Shown: positions 20,601-29,969 of the stretch, in pieces
Position numbering within the stretch: position 1 is the first letter of the stretch
Layout: the number at the start of each line of letters is the position of its first letter
NCBI GenBank assembly: GCA_000149225.2
Contig: CM000693.1
Coordinates: 992,001-1,056,000, forward strand
DNA: 64,000 nucleotides
Reading direction: 5' to 3'
Origin: Lachancea kluyveri NRRL Y-12651
Taxonomy: Eukaryota > Ascomycota > Saccharomycetes > Saccharomycetales > Saccharomycetaceae
The notes under the pieces: model-generated
The model's database searches: none
What the model saw: the letters and a program-made list of their open reading frames with translations, nothing else
Told to the model about the DNA's origin: nothing
Translations under genes and position numbers: made by a program

Positions 20601-23257
20601 TTTTGCAAGTCCTGAACGCAGGCATACACATTTGTGCAATAGCGCAACCGTTCTACGCCCACTTCTCACTTGGCAGTTTCAAAGACGTTAACAAGGACTA
20701 TGCATTGTGAAGAAGAGTGTTGAGGACACGTATTCGATCCGGATCTTAGCACCGCCACCCGTTTTTGGTTTGCCATGTAACACAATGGTCGGCATTTTTG
20801 GCTCTAATGGACACGTGTCCACCTATATGGCCTTTCGGTTGTAACAATACCTACAACCGAGTACACCGAAGAATTCGACAAAACCCCTCAGGGCTGCCGT
20901 GCAGTTTCCGGAAAACAAACAAGGTTTGCCTGCGATGGACTGTTGAGTGTGATGTCAACTTGAAAACGTACAATCGCAAATCCTGCTAAGAAAGATTTAC
21001 ACAGAAAACACAGGTCCAGCACCCCTTAGGAGGTCGTTTTTCATGACTCTCTGCTTGCCTGTCAAGTCCGCAAAGTACAGAACAATACTTTGGGAAACCA
21101 ATAATACTGATCTCATCACTGTAAAGGCATGATGGTCGGTATAATTTTAGAAGAAAGGAAGAAATTGCTACTCTGAGCCAAAAATCCAACCACATGTTGC
21201 CTACATTATTTCTATTCTGACAGCAGACGCAAACTGTCTGGTGTGGTGGTGGTTGCTTTCCTTTTCTTTCCCAGTCGGATCAAATCAAATCGAATCGAAT
21301 CGCATTGGAATCAGTACCAATTTTTAAACAAACAAGGGACAGATGTCGTAAGGAATCATGTTTGAGAAGCCAGTTCTTTATTACTGCTATAAGATATGTA
21401 CACGTCAAGAGTAGTGCCTAGTTTCTCTCCTTAGGGAGTGAAAAATAAAAATAAAAAAATCGGGTATTCCGTTGTATACTGGCACGAAAAAAAACAACAT
21501 CATTAGGTCACTCCTGTTGATGTGATTTTCGACATTTGGTTTAATACTGTTGAATGCATCTTATGCGGATGTCTGCGGTAACCAGAATATTGTTTTTGAC
21601 GCCATGTAGTAATATTTAAGGTCGGATATGTATCCGCGACATTCCAGGAGAAACCTTCGCGGGCAAGGAGACCGAGATCGTGAGAAAAACCGTAAAATAC
21701 TCCCCGTTCTTCGTCCAAGCTATCGCTTTGGGAAATGGCAAATCATTTTTTTTATTTTGGCAGCTAGAGATGAAACAAGCTGAAATTCTTTAATTGATCA
21801 AACGGTTCAACCACCGTTTATCACTGATGCTCATGCCGTTGTTATTTCCTAGTCTCCCCTTCTTACAGAGAAAGTACTTTTCTTCCCTTGCAGCGTTTGG
21901 AACGTTCTTTAGAGGGTGGCACGGTTTGTTTCTTTCAGAATATCGCTTGCGTAGAACAAACTGTGTGACGCTAAAACAATTGTTAAATTGGAGATGTTCT
22001 TTTTCACAAACGGTTTCCGTAGACTTGCACGTTGTAGCATTCATTCTGAATGTACACATGGACCGTTTTTGGACCCGAGAGCCTGGTGACTTGGACCAAA
22101 CTGGAGGTTCAACTAATCATAACGTTATGCTTTACGTGCATTCAAAAGCCGATTAATTGGCATTTGCTTAATTTCTTTTTCCCTTCCCCCCCCTTATCGA
22201 CCGGAGTGCCGATATGCAATGGGTAAAGTCCGTTTGGAAAAAGGAAATGCTTTCCTGCCTTTACCTTTCAGTTTCGGGTATGGATAAGAACAAAATATCT
22301 GCATAGAGCCAAAACTATATTTGTTTCCCGGTAAAAGCATCAGGAACGGTATTGGAGTCTTTAACTCGTGCCAACTGTCACGTAAAGGAAAGTATAGCAA
22401 GACTGCTGTACCTTGGACATATAACTGTACAGTTTACATACACCGTGTATAAACTCTCGAAAATATGCGTAGAAAGCAGTTTCAAAAGACTTGAAACAAT
22501 ACAGATCGGGATATTGGAATTCCGAACCATCATTTTCAAGTCATGCTAGGATAATCTTTTCATGCATCCACATAATCGTCGTTTTTTGCTTCACCGTACA
22601 TTTCCCTAACGACCAAGCATTATTCTTTCAACATATTATCGACTTTCCTCGCATATGTTCCCTCGCAGACGTGTCACAACCGCATTCTTCATAGTTTGCA
22701 AACGTAGAGAAATTTCTCATTTCTAGGAACCTCTTTTTTTTTTTTTTTTAAGAAGAAAAGAAGAACACGGTAAATCCTTAACAGTAGCGCGTCATACCAG
22801 TTACGAGAACCTTAATGGTAAAAAGTTCGGTATTAAAAAAAAAATATTTACGCGGTTTCGCGACAGGCAAAAGAGATCGCCTACTAGTAACAACCGCTGA
22901 CACACTACTGTTTACTCTCGCTGGTCGTGAATACGTCTATATGATCAAATTGATGGACGTGTCCTATACCTGTAAGTTAATTCTTTTGACGGGGCCCACA
23001 TGCAAAAAAACAAAGAAACAAAAAAAAAAAAATAACAACAATATTAAGAGTATTGGTTATGTTTGACGATACGAATACGAACCCGATAAAAAAAATCAAC
23101 AAAAAACAGACTTTTATGCAGGTGTTACGAAGGGAAAAAAAAAAAATGAAAAAAATCAAACACTTGAAACTGACAATGTTCCCTTCGCCGCCCTCTCCTT
23201 TGATCGAATGCACCGTGAACCATAGCCCGCATGCCTCTATAGCCTTTTTGCCCTTGC
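17618..23257. other. 5.6 kb region without recognisable gene upstream of the cell-wall gene
   Basis: Between the start of the wall-protein gene and the end of BRE2 no frame over 120 codons and no recognisable protein is present. The sequence holds many A/T homopolymers, a perfect tandem of GAGTGCTTAGCTC (about 18527-18553), a TCACGTG E-box at 19930, and AATCGAAT-type short repeats near 21285. The layout resembles the several-kilobase upstream regions of FLO11-type wall genes, where much of the space is regulatory. Degenerate genes too old to recognise are the alternative. Confidence 0.5.
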
Positions 23258-24673
23258 CTACAAACTCCCACACAAAAACTCGGCTTCCACTTCATCGATG
23301 ATGTCCCATACTATTTCATCCGCAACCTGCTCATCGTAAATTTCATCTAAACATTTTACATCGCGTTTATCTTGTTTAACCTTGTCCCAGTACAGTAACT
23401 GTTTGGTATTTGTCACTATTCGTGCAACTCCTCCGTTGAAACAACTGATAGTCGGGTAATACCCTAATTTGTTATTGTTTACATACTTGTTTTTCAGCAG
23501 CTGACCCTTTCTCTTGTTCCCTGTAGATAATGGTAATGAATCTGATCCATTCGCACCATTCTCGGCATGACCAGATCCGCTTTTCCAGTACCCAAAGTAA
23601 AACTTCTCGTTGTACTGGAGTTCGCTAAATGGTGGAAGAAATGGTCTTAGGTCGTTAAATGCATCACCTATTGGTTCTCCGTTCAAATAAACTCTCAAAT
23701 ACGACCCATCCAAAGAATAGTAGTCTTGTCTTTCGCGTTTGTCGGATGTATAGTATTCCGGTTTTGTGGTCTTTACGTAGTCCGTGGCCTCAAAGAAGAG
23801 TTGATTTTTATAACGGATAGCGATGTGATCTCGAATGATGTTTGTTGGATCGTGATCGCGAAGCAGAGCCCTTTGAAATTCGGTTGTGTTCATCAGCTTG
23901 CTCCTTTTACGAGATGGCCCGTTGAGATCTGCTGTGCTGCCTCCGTCGTTGATACCGCTTTGTGATAAAGCATCGACTTTACACTGTGTGTACTCTTTCG
24001 ATTGTCGTAGCTGCTCTTTGTAGGAAGGTAAATGTAGTAGTAAACCCAGTCGATCGCCGGATTTTAATCTTGTGCCCGGTAAACGTTGTGTGATCTTTCC
24101 TTGGTGAATTGACTCCAAAGTGTTATCTCGAACGCCGTATCCATACGGGTCGAACCCCACCGGCGCCTCCAGAGAGGCTTCGCGTCTTGAAATCCCTACC
24201 CTTACATGCGGTGTAACGTTCAATTTCTCCTTTTGTGATTTTAACGAAAGAGAAGAGGACTCCAAGGATCCTCCGGATTGGATTTCAACTTCCCAGTAAG
24301 CGTCACCCTCTTTGACACTTATGTCACACCTACCGGTCCTCCATCCGGATGAACCTGGCACGCTTACCGTCGCTGTCGAGTGCTCCCCAAGAGACAACCC
24401 ATCTGATCTGTCCATAGCATTGATACCCGGTGAGTCATGGGGATATTCTGTCGTACTATACTTCAGCTCCCTGAACAAAGGATTAGCCGTGCAAGGCGTA
24501 TAAATGAAGTTGCGCTTGTTCAAAGGTATCTCTTCCGGTTTCACAAACGTATTTCCATCACTTCCAACATGGCTCACCGAACTAGCAGGCAACGCGGGTC
24601 TTCTCGTGCTCGTTTCTGTACCACTATAAACTAAGTCGGTTTCCAATTGGTACGGTATCGTATTGATTCTCAT
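23258..24673 (-). CDS. BRE2: Bre2, SPRY-domain subunit of COMPASS
   Basis: 471 aa (505 in S. cerevisiae). Bre2, with Sdc1, belongs to the COMPASS (Set1) complex that methylates histone H3 Lys4. Clear blocks are IPLNKRNFIYTPCTANPLF, GISRREASLEAPVGFDPYGY, RDHIAIRYKNQLFFEATDYV, TKPEYYTSDKRERQDYY, LPPFSELQYNEKFYFGYW, NKYVNNNKLGYYPTISCFNGG and a C-terminal VADEIVWDIIDEVE. The SPRY domain spans roughly 120-400. I use the ATG at 24671-24673 because MRINTIPYQLETDLVY aligns with the S. cerevisiae start; an in-frame ATG at 24754 would add 27 dissimilar residues. Divergent from PPR1, as in S. cerevisiae. Confidence 0.95.
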   Translation of the reverse strand: MRINTIPYQLETDLVYSGTETSTRRPALPASSVSHVGSDGNTFVKPEEIPLNKRNFIYTPCTANPLFRELKYSTTEYPHDSPGINAMDRSDGLSLGEHSTATVSVPGSSGWRTGRCDISVKEGDAYWEVEIQSGGSLESSSLSLKSQKEKLNVTPHVRVGISRREASLEAPVGFDPYGYGVRDNTLESIHQGKITQRLPGTRLKSGDRLGLLLHLPSYKEQLRQSKEYTQCKVDALSQSGINDGGSTADLNGPSRKRSKLMNTTEFQRALLRDHDPTNIIRDHIAIRYKNQLFFEATDYVKTTKPEYYTSDKRERQDYYSLDGSYLRVYLNGEPIGDAFNDLRPFLPPFSELQYNEKFYFGYWKSGSGHAENGANGSDSLPLSTGNKRKGQLLKNKYVNNNKLGYYPTISCFNGGVARIVTNTKQLLYWDKVKQDKRDVKCLDEIYDEQVADEIVWDIIDEVEAEFLCGSL

Positions 24674-24906
24674 ACCAGGATCTCGACGGGTAATAATACC
24701 TTTACAGCGTAGTAACCACCTTTCTCCCAGATGTGCTATCGAGCAGTTTTTCATGAGACTCTTCTTCCCTGGAGGAGAGGTGGTGATACCAAGTCATAAT
24801 ATACGAATTACGATTGATATCTTTGAAAATAAGAATCCCGACTTTGAGGGTTTATCCCCGACCTGTAACAACCAGTTGCAACAGTTGCAGCAGTGGATGT
24901 GAATAA

Positions 24907-27627
24907 ATGTCTGCAAACAAAAAGCGCAGAAACAGTAATGAAAATATAAGCTCTAACATAGATACGAGCTACTCAAAACAAAAAAAGAGACCTTCGTCAT
25001 CGATATTGGGCATTTCTCGTTCTATTGCAGCGTGCAAACGTTGTCGTTTGAAAAAGGTCAAATGTGATCAAAAGTTCCCCAGCTGTTCCAAATGTGCAAG
25101 CGCTAACGAGCCGTGTGTCTCTTTGGACCCCGCGACAGGTAGGGATGTACCTCGATCTTATGTCATCTTTCTCGAAGATCGACTTGAAGCGATGATGAAG
25201 AAACTGAAAGAGTGTGGTATTAATCCTCTAGAAGTCCAGGGAAATATTCCAGCAACGAGTGAGGATATGCCTTGCGATTTCAATTTGTTTGAACAAAAGT
25301 TGAGATCGGAACATGAACTATCCGATGATAACGCAATGGCAGGATACATAATAAACAATGGGACTTCCATGCAGAAGGGCGTATCAATAGACGAAAGCTC
25401 CACGGAAAAACCTCGGAAATCGACAAACTCTACAATTTCAAATCAAACGGCTACATCTTTAGAGCTGGGAGAGTCTAGTAGAGATTTGGAAAGTTTGGGC
25501 GCCATGAAACAAAACAAAAAACAGAAAAATTCTATGGGAAATGCTTCGAACTCGTACCTGGGCGATTCTTCTGGGATACCGTTTGCAAAATTAATGTTTA
25601 CAGCTGTGAAATTTAGTCCAGATGCGGTGGAACCCGACCAGGAGCAAGAATCTAGTGTAGATACAGAATTTGATGAAGTTTCAGAGTCGTTTGATCCTCT
25701 TTATCTGCCTACAAAGGATGAAGCGGAAGGATTACTGTTCAAATACTTTGCGCACTCCAACTCACAGTTACCTGTATTACACAGAGAGTTTTTCCTAAAG
25801 AAATACTTCGAGCCTGTATACGGTTCTTTAACCGAAGGTGTATCCTTAGCGTCAGACCATACTGTTATAAACAGGGAATTCAAGCTCCCTTCAATCCATC
25901 AAATTGAGGGAAACGATGAAACGCCATGGTTTGAGACGTGGAGTTCAAACAGAAACAGTAACCTCAAAATACCGCTGAGATACCACGTACCGTTGTTTTT
26001 TCTAAACATCATTTTTTCCATTGGAGAATCTACACGTGTCTTGGATTCAAATGCTGAAAAGTCTAGAAACTTCAAGAAGCGTGCAGTACATTACATTGAT
26101 ACATTATATTGTTCTAATGATAGGTTAGAGGCTCTTGCGGGTGTGTTGTTGATCGCAATATACTCAATCATGAGACCCAACGTTCCTGGTGTGTGGTATA
26201 TAATGGGTTCTGCACTGAGATTAGCTGTTGATCTGGGACTACATGCAGAGAAACTAAACAAGAATTACGATCCCTTTACGAGAGAGCTTCGTCGACGTCT
26301 GTTCTGGTGTACGTATGCCCTGGATAGGCAAATCTGTGTCCATTTTGGCCGCCCCTTCGGTATTCCGGACGAAAACATTACTGCAAAATTCCCCAGTACG
26401 TTGGACGACGCTTTGATCACTACTGCTGCGGATAGCATCGATGATTATTCACAGGTGAAAAGTTCCATGGCTTCGTACAAAGTGATATCCTTGGCCATAT
26501 TTAAGATCAGAAAAATTCAGACGTCAATAGCCCAGGTTTTATATGCGCCCAACGGTCGTCTACCGTCACATTTTACCGACCTAGAGAAATGGAGAGCAGT
26601 GATGGATTATGAATTGGATAACTGGTATAACAAAGTTACCCCAAAAACTCATCGTAAAATGAATTGTGAGTTCAAAGTAGAACTATTCCAACTGAACTAT
26701 TGCCATTCAAAGATAATGTTGTACGGGCTCTCTCCCAAATCCTTATCTTTAACGTCTTATGGGTACGAAGTTGTGCATGATAGTAGTACAAACGCGATAA
26801 ATGCATACTATAAACTATGCAAAGAGGGTAATATTAATTACACTTGGGTTGCGGTCCACAATCTTTTCATGGCAGGTATGTCGTATCTTTACACGATCTA
26901 CAATTCCAGTAAAGGCAGCATGGAAACCAGTGACAAATTTAAAGAGCACTCTTCTAAACTATTACACGTCTTGAAATGTCTGATTGGTACTTGTGATGCT
27001 GCGAAAAATTGTTACAAGATTTTCCAGGTTCTTTCAGCAGCTGTCACCAGATTGAAGTTTGAGGACGTTGAGATGAAGGAGTCAGGTAGAATAGAAACCG
27101 CCGTTCCTCCCGAAAAGAAAGGTGGCGATGACAACAGGCAAAAGACAGAAACTCTCACTTCAGATTTATCCCTTAACAGGAATAATAATGAAATGTCAAC
27201 GGTTACCCAAGAAAACGCACTAGGTGACACTTTGGACCAGTTCTTTGTTGAGTTGGACAAACTGTCGCCCTTTTCTGAGACCACTAGAAGTCAGGTCTCC
27301 CATTCCAATTTCGACTCACCAGAAACTGAAAATAGAAACACTACAAGCGGTACTCAACAGTATATCAATGCCTTGTCCAGTACGGCCCAGAACACCCTTG
27401 GAAAGATCGATGAGACAACACCGTATTCCCAGCCTTCGAATATGGTTAAAGAAAATTACAAGAGAGTAGATGAGCTTGGCTTAAGTAGGAAATATCCATC
27501 GACCAAAGATGGCCAGCGGGTATATGATATGATTTACCAAGTGAGCACGGAAGCCGTCTGGGACCAATTCTTTAGCAATCTTGGAGGTGGGAATGGTGAT
27601 GTTGGAGGGCAGCCGGATTTATTTTAA
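24907..27627 (+). CDS. PPR1: Ppr1, Zn2Cys6 activator of pyrimidine biosynthesis genes
   Basis: 906 aa (904 in S. cerevisiae). Ppr1 activates URA1, URA3 and URA4 in response to dihydroorotate/orotate. The binuclear zinc cluster has Cys43, 46, 53, 60, 63 and 70 with the expected CX2CX6CX6CX2CX6C spacing. The linker and dimerisation region SLDPATGRDVPRSYVIFLED follows, nearly identical to yeast. The fungal regulatory middle domain lies at about 260-650 (LPVLHREFFLKKYFEPVYG, MRPNVPGVWYIMGSALRLAVDLGLH, RRRLFWCTYALDRQICVHFGRPFGIP). The C-terminal tail is acidic and likely carries activation function. Confidence 0.96.
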   Translation: MSANKKRRNSNENISSNIDTSYSKQKKRPSSSILGISRSIAACKRCRLKKVKCDQKFPSCSKCASANEPCVSLDPATGRDVPRSYVIFLEDRLEAMMKKLKECGINPLEVQGNIPATSEDMPCDFNLFEQKLRSEHELSDDNAMAGYIINNGTSMQKGVSIDESSTEKPRKSTNSTISNQTATSLELGESSRDLESLGAMKQNKKQKNSMGNASNSYLGDSSGIPFAKLMFTAVKFSPDAVEPDQEQESSVDTEFDEVSESFDPLYLPTKDEAEGLLFKYFAHSNSQLPVLHREFFLKKYFEPVYGSLTEGVSLASDHTVINREFKLPSIHQIEGNDETPWFETWSSNRNSNLKIPLRYHVPLFFLNIIFSIGESTRVLDSNAEKSRNFKKRAVHYIDTLYCSNDRLEALAGVLLIAIYSIMRPNVPGVWYIMGSALRLAVDLGLHAEKLNKNYDPFTRELRRRLFWCTYALDRQICVHFGRPFGIPDENITAKFPSTLDDALITTAADSIDDYSQVKSSMASYKVISLAIFKIRKIQTSIAQVLYAPNGRLPSHFTDLEKWRAVMDYELDNWYNKVTPKTHRKMNCEFKVELFQLNYCHSKIMLYGLSPKSLSLTSYGYEVVHDSSTNAINAYYKLCKEGNINYTWVAVHNLFMAGMSYLYTIYNSSKGSMETSDKFKEHSSKLLHVLKCLIGTCDAAKNCYKIFQVLSAAVTRLKFEDVEMKESGRIETAVPPEKKGGDDNRQKTETLTSDLSLNRNNNEMSTVTQENALGDTLDQFFVELDKLSPFSETTRSQVSHSNFDSPETENRNTTSGTQQYINALSSTAQNTLGKIDETTPYSQPSNMVKENYKRVDELGLSRKYPSTKDGQRVYDMIYQVSTEAVWDQFFSNLGGGNGDVGGQPDLF

Positions 27628-27722
27628 ATATTTTTCTTTCCCTTTCTTTATATATTCACACCATCGTTCATCATAACATTTTGTGGAGTCACAACTGGAA
27701 ACATACTTTGTAAACTCTATCG

Positions 27723-28383
27723 TGTTGGAACGAAATCCAACTATCATCTGTCGACTAGTATTAGTATTATTAGTGTATTGTCATGTACGGTGTTAGAAGA
27801 TGACACGAAGAATGAGGAACAGTCATCAAATTTAGTGGAAGCTGAAACGCAAGGATGATGAACGAAAAAAAAAAACATGAAAGGAAAGAGGAAGTAAGAA
27901 TATTTGTACGTAGAATCATCGACTTTTCTTTCTAGATTCTTAGAAAAATGAAGAGAACTCCTAGTAGACCCTGTGCATCAAATATTATAGCTTTGATCAT
28001 GAGAAATATGCGAATATTGGGACAATTGTTGAGATTCCATTTTTTGGTTAAGGCTATAATAATTTGGTATATGATTATACTAGAAGTTCTCCTCCTCTTT
28101 CTAGGAATCTCTAAAAGGAGTCGATGATTCTATATACAATTATTCATATATTCTCTTTCCTTTTATATATTTTGGTTCATTATCCTATTACATTATCAAT
28201 CCTTGCGTTTCAGCTTCCACTGACTTAGATGACTGTTTCTCATTCTTTATGTCACCTTATATCACCGTGTATGATAATATACTAGCAACACGAATACTAG
28301 TCGATGGCCGATAGTTGTATTTCGTTCCAACAAATCAAAAAACGGAATCCCGCAAAATCATCTCAAAATCCGCCCTATTTTCA
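27723..28383 (+). repeat. Delta-like solo LTR (outer), split by an inner LTR
   Basis: Rightward delta-family LTR beginning TGTTGGAACGAAAT and ending near TATTTTCA; it occupies 27723-27999 and 28333-28383, with the inner LTR between. The pentamer CTATC occurs at 27717-27721 and 28384-28388 and is a plausible target duplication, one base off on the left. Pseudoviridae (Ty1/copia); old, solo. Confidence 0.88.
28000..28332 (-). repeat. Delta-like solo LTR (inner), nested in the outer LTR
   Basis: Leftward, full-length-looking 333-base LTR from TGAGAAAT to CCAACA. Flanking pentamers GATCA (27995-27999) and AATCA (28333-28337) differ in one base and look like an aged target-site duplication. By eye about 85-90% identical to the LTR at 1-279. 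Ty1/Ty2-like. Confidence 0.9.
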
Positions 28384-28511
28384 CTATCAGACTGTTGATA
28401 TAACGATTTCCTTAGTTATCTGATGTTATTTATGTTACTCGACTTATTACAAGCTCCAGGTAAACTATCATGTTGTATATAGTTTTATTTCCCAAAGCCC
28501 ATCGGAATTCC

Positions 28512-28619
28512 GGCAATTTGGCCGAGTGGTTAAGGCGTGAGATTAGAATCTCGTTAGAGTTTCGACTTATAATTATCTCTTGGGCTCTGCCCGCGCAGGT
28601 TCGAATCCTGCAGTTGTCG
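28512..28619 (+). tRNA. tRNA-Ser (AGA) with a 26-nt intron
   Basis: The mature 82-nt form matches S. cerevisiae tRNA-Ser(AGA) closely: GGCAATTTGGCCGAGTGG start, long variable arm TTGGGCTCTGCCC, B box GGTTCGAATCC, end CAGTTGTCG. Anticodon AGA at 28545-28547; intron 28549-28574 lies one base 3' of the anticodon. Stem GAGA/TCTC holds, with a T-T mismatch at the base of the anticodon stem. The S. cerevisiae AGA isoacceptor has no intron. A34 would be edited to inosine by Tad2/Tad3. Confidence 0.85.
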
Positions 28620-28943
28620 TTATTTCCCATATTTTTTCACAAACTGAACAACCTGTGCGGTACTGCCAAGCTGGCTTATTGTTACTGGCAACTATATTTT
28701 ACGGATTTACAAGGTTATCTAAAGACACTGGTTCCCCAGTAAATTTAGCCCAACGCACAGGCTTGTTAACCGATTCACTTGTTCGGATAAAAATGCCAAA
28801 GCCGAAGGTTGATGCTTAGGATAGAATTTAACTTAGATGATAAACGTATAAAGTGATCAATATCTTATACAGTCAAGTCCTATATACTAGCAATCAAAAA
28901 TGGATCATAGATCGTGTTCATAACAAAGATAGTCATTGCTGGC
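28620..28943. other. Spacer between tRNA-Ser and the THI5-like gene
   Basis: 324 bases with a T6 run at about 28632-28637 that could terminate tRNA-Ser transcription. No gene, repeat or motif was recognised beyond that; it would also contain the 3' end of the THI5-like mRNA. Confidence 0.5.
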
Positions 28944-29969
28944 TTAGATGGCGGAGACATCCAATCTGTTGAAACCACCACAGTCTCTACACTTTTCTTG
29001 GTGAACACCCATCAATCTTTGAGCTTCCAATGGGTCGGAAACTTCAGAAGGTTCTGGCCAAGACAAGTATTCGTTGGTGTAGTTGGCTTGGTAGTCTGGT
29101 GGCAAAATTTCCAATCTCTTACCGTAGCCGGTAACCTTCTTCCAGTCACGGTGGACGTTGAACAAGGAGGAAGAGAAGTAAGCGTAACATCTTTGGTATT
29201 GCTTGTACTTCAGGTCGTTGTTCAATTCTGGCTTGAAGTCAATGTATTCGGCCCAGGCCTTTTCTGGTTCGTTCAAAACGTAGTCAGTAGCCTTCTTGAT
29301 AGCAGTCAAGAATCTCTTAACCTTTTCACCGTTTTCGGCCAAGAACTTGTCGTTGCAAATGTACAAGATGGTACAGAAACAACAACAACCCAAACAAGCC
29401 AGCTTGTCAATTCTCAACATTTGGACGTCGGTGACTGGTCTGCCTTGAGCCTTGCAGTATTCTTCCAATTCAACTTGTTGGATACATTCGATACCAATAC
29501 CAGCATGGATCTTACCTTCCATGATGTACTTACCGACGTTCATACCACATCTGACAGCAGTGTAGTCATCTGGGGTCATACCGTAGTGCTTGGTCAATTC
29601 ATCCAATTGGATCTTACCGAATTCACCAACGTAACCAATACGCTTACCCTTCAAAGATTGGAAGTCTTCGGTGATACCGCTGTTCTTCAAGTACAACAAA
29701 CCGGTGAAAGGTTCGTCCAACAAAGAAGCAACAGAGGTAACTGGGAAACCTCTAGCCTTGGCAGCTAGGGTGTGGATCATAGCCTTCAAACCCATGTCGA
29801 CCTTACCAGAACCGATCAATTCAGTGACATCAGATGGGTTGGTTGGTTCCAATAGAGCAATGTCCAAGTTTTGTTCCTTGAAGTAACCCTTGGTTTGAGC
29901 CAAGTAGATTGGGATGTGGTAGGCAGTTGGTTGCCAGTTCAACAAAAAGGTGATCTTATCAGTAGACAT
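28944..29969 (-). CDS. THI5: Thi5-family HMP-P synthase (thiamine pyrimidine biosynthesis)
   Basis: 341 aa, about 85-90% similar by eye to S. cerevisiae Thi5/11/12/13. The enzyme makes the thiamine pyrimidine precursor HMP-P from PLP and its own active-site histidine. His66 ([14 protein letters not shown]) and the iron-binding CCCFC at residues 195-199 are present, as are [19 protein letters not shown] and [21 protein letters not shown]. Codon use is highly biased toward preferred yeast codons, unlike its neighbours, fitting strong induction in low thiamine. A minus-strand TATATAA (30069-30075) lies about 100 bases upstream. The symbol denotes the family; the exact paralogue cannot be decided. 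Confidence 0.95.
   Translation of the reverse strand: MSTDKITFLLNWQPTAYHIPIYLAQTKGYFKEQNLDIALLEPTNPSDVTELIGSGKVDMGLKAMIHTLAAKARGFPVTSVASLLDEPFTGLLYLKNSGITEDFQSLKGKRIGYVGEFGKIQLDELTKHYGMTPDDYTAVRCGMNVGKYIMEGKIHAGIGIECIQQVELEEYCKAQGRPVTDVQMLRIDKLACLGCCCFCTILYICNDKFLAENGEKVKRFLTAIKKATDYVLNEPEKAWAEYIDFKPELNNDLKYKQYQRCYAYFSSSLFNVHRDWKKVTGYGKRLEILPPDYQANYTNEYLSWPEPSEVSDPLEAQRLMGVHQEKCRDCGGFNRLDVSAI

Noticed and set aside
21794-22156. 120-codon frame in the long spacer, the longest there
   Set aside because: No domain, no codon bias, overlapped by equally long frames on the other strand; treated as chance.
28914-29768. 284-codon + strand frame antisense to THI5-like gene
   Set aside because: Codon bias in the real gene removes stops from the opposite strand; the encoded protein has no family features.
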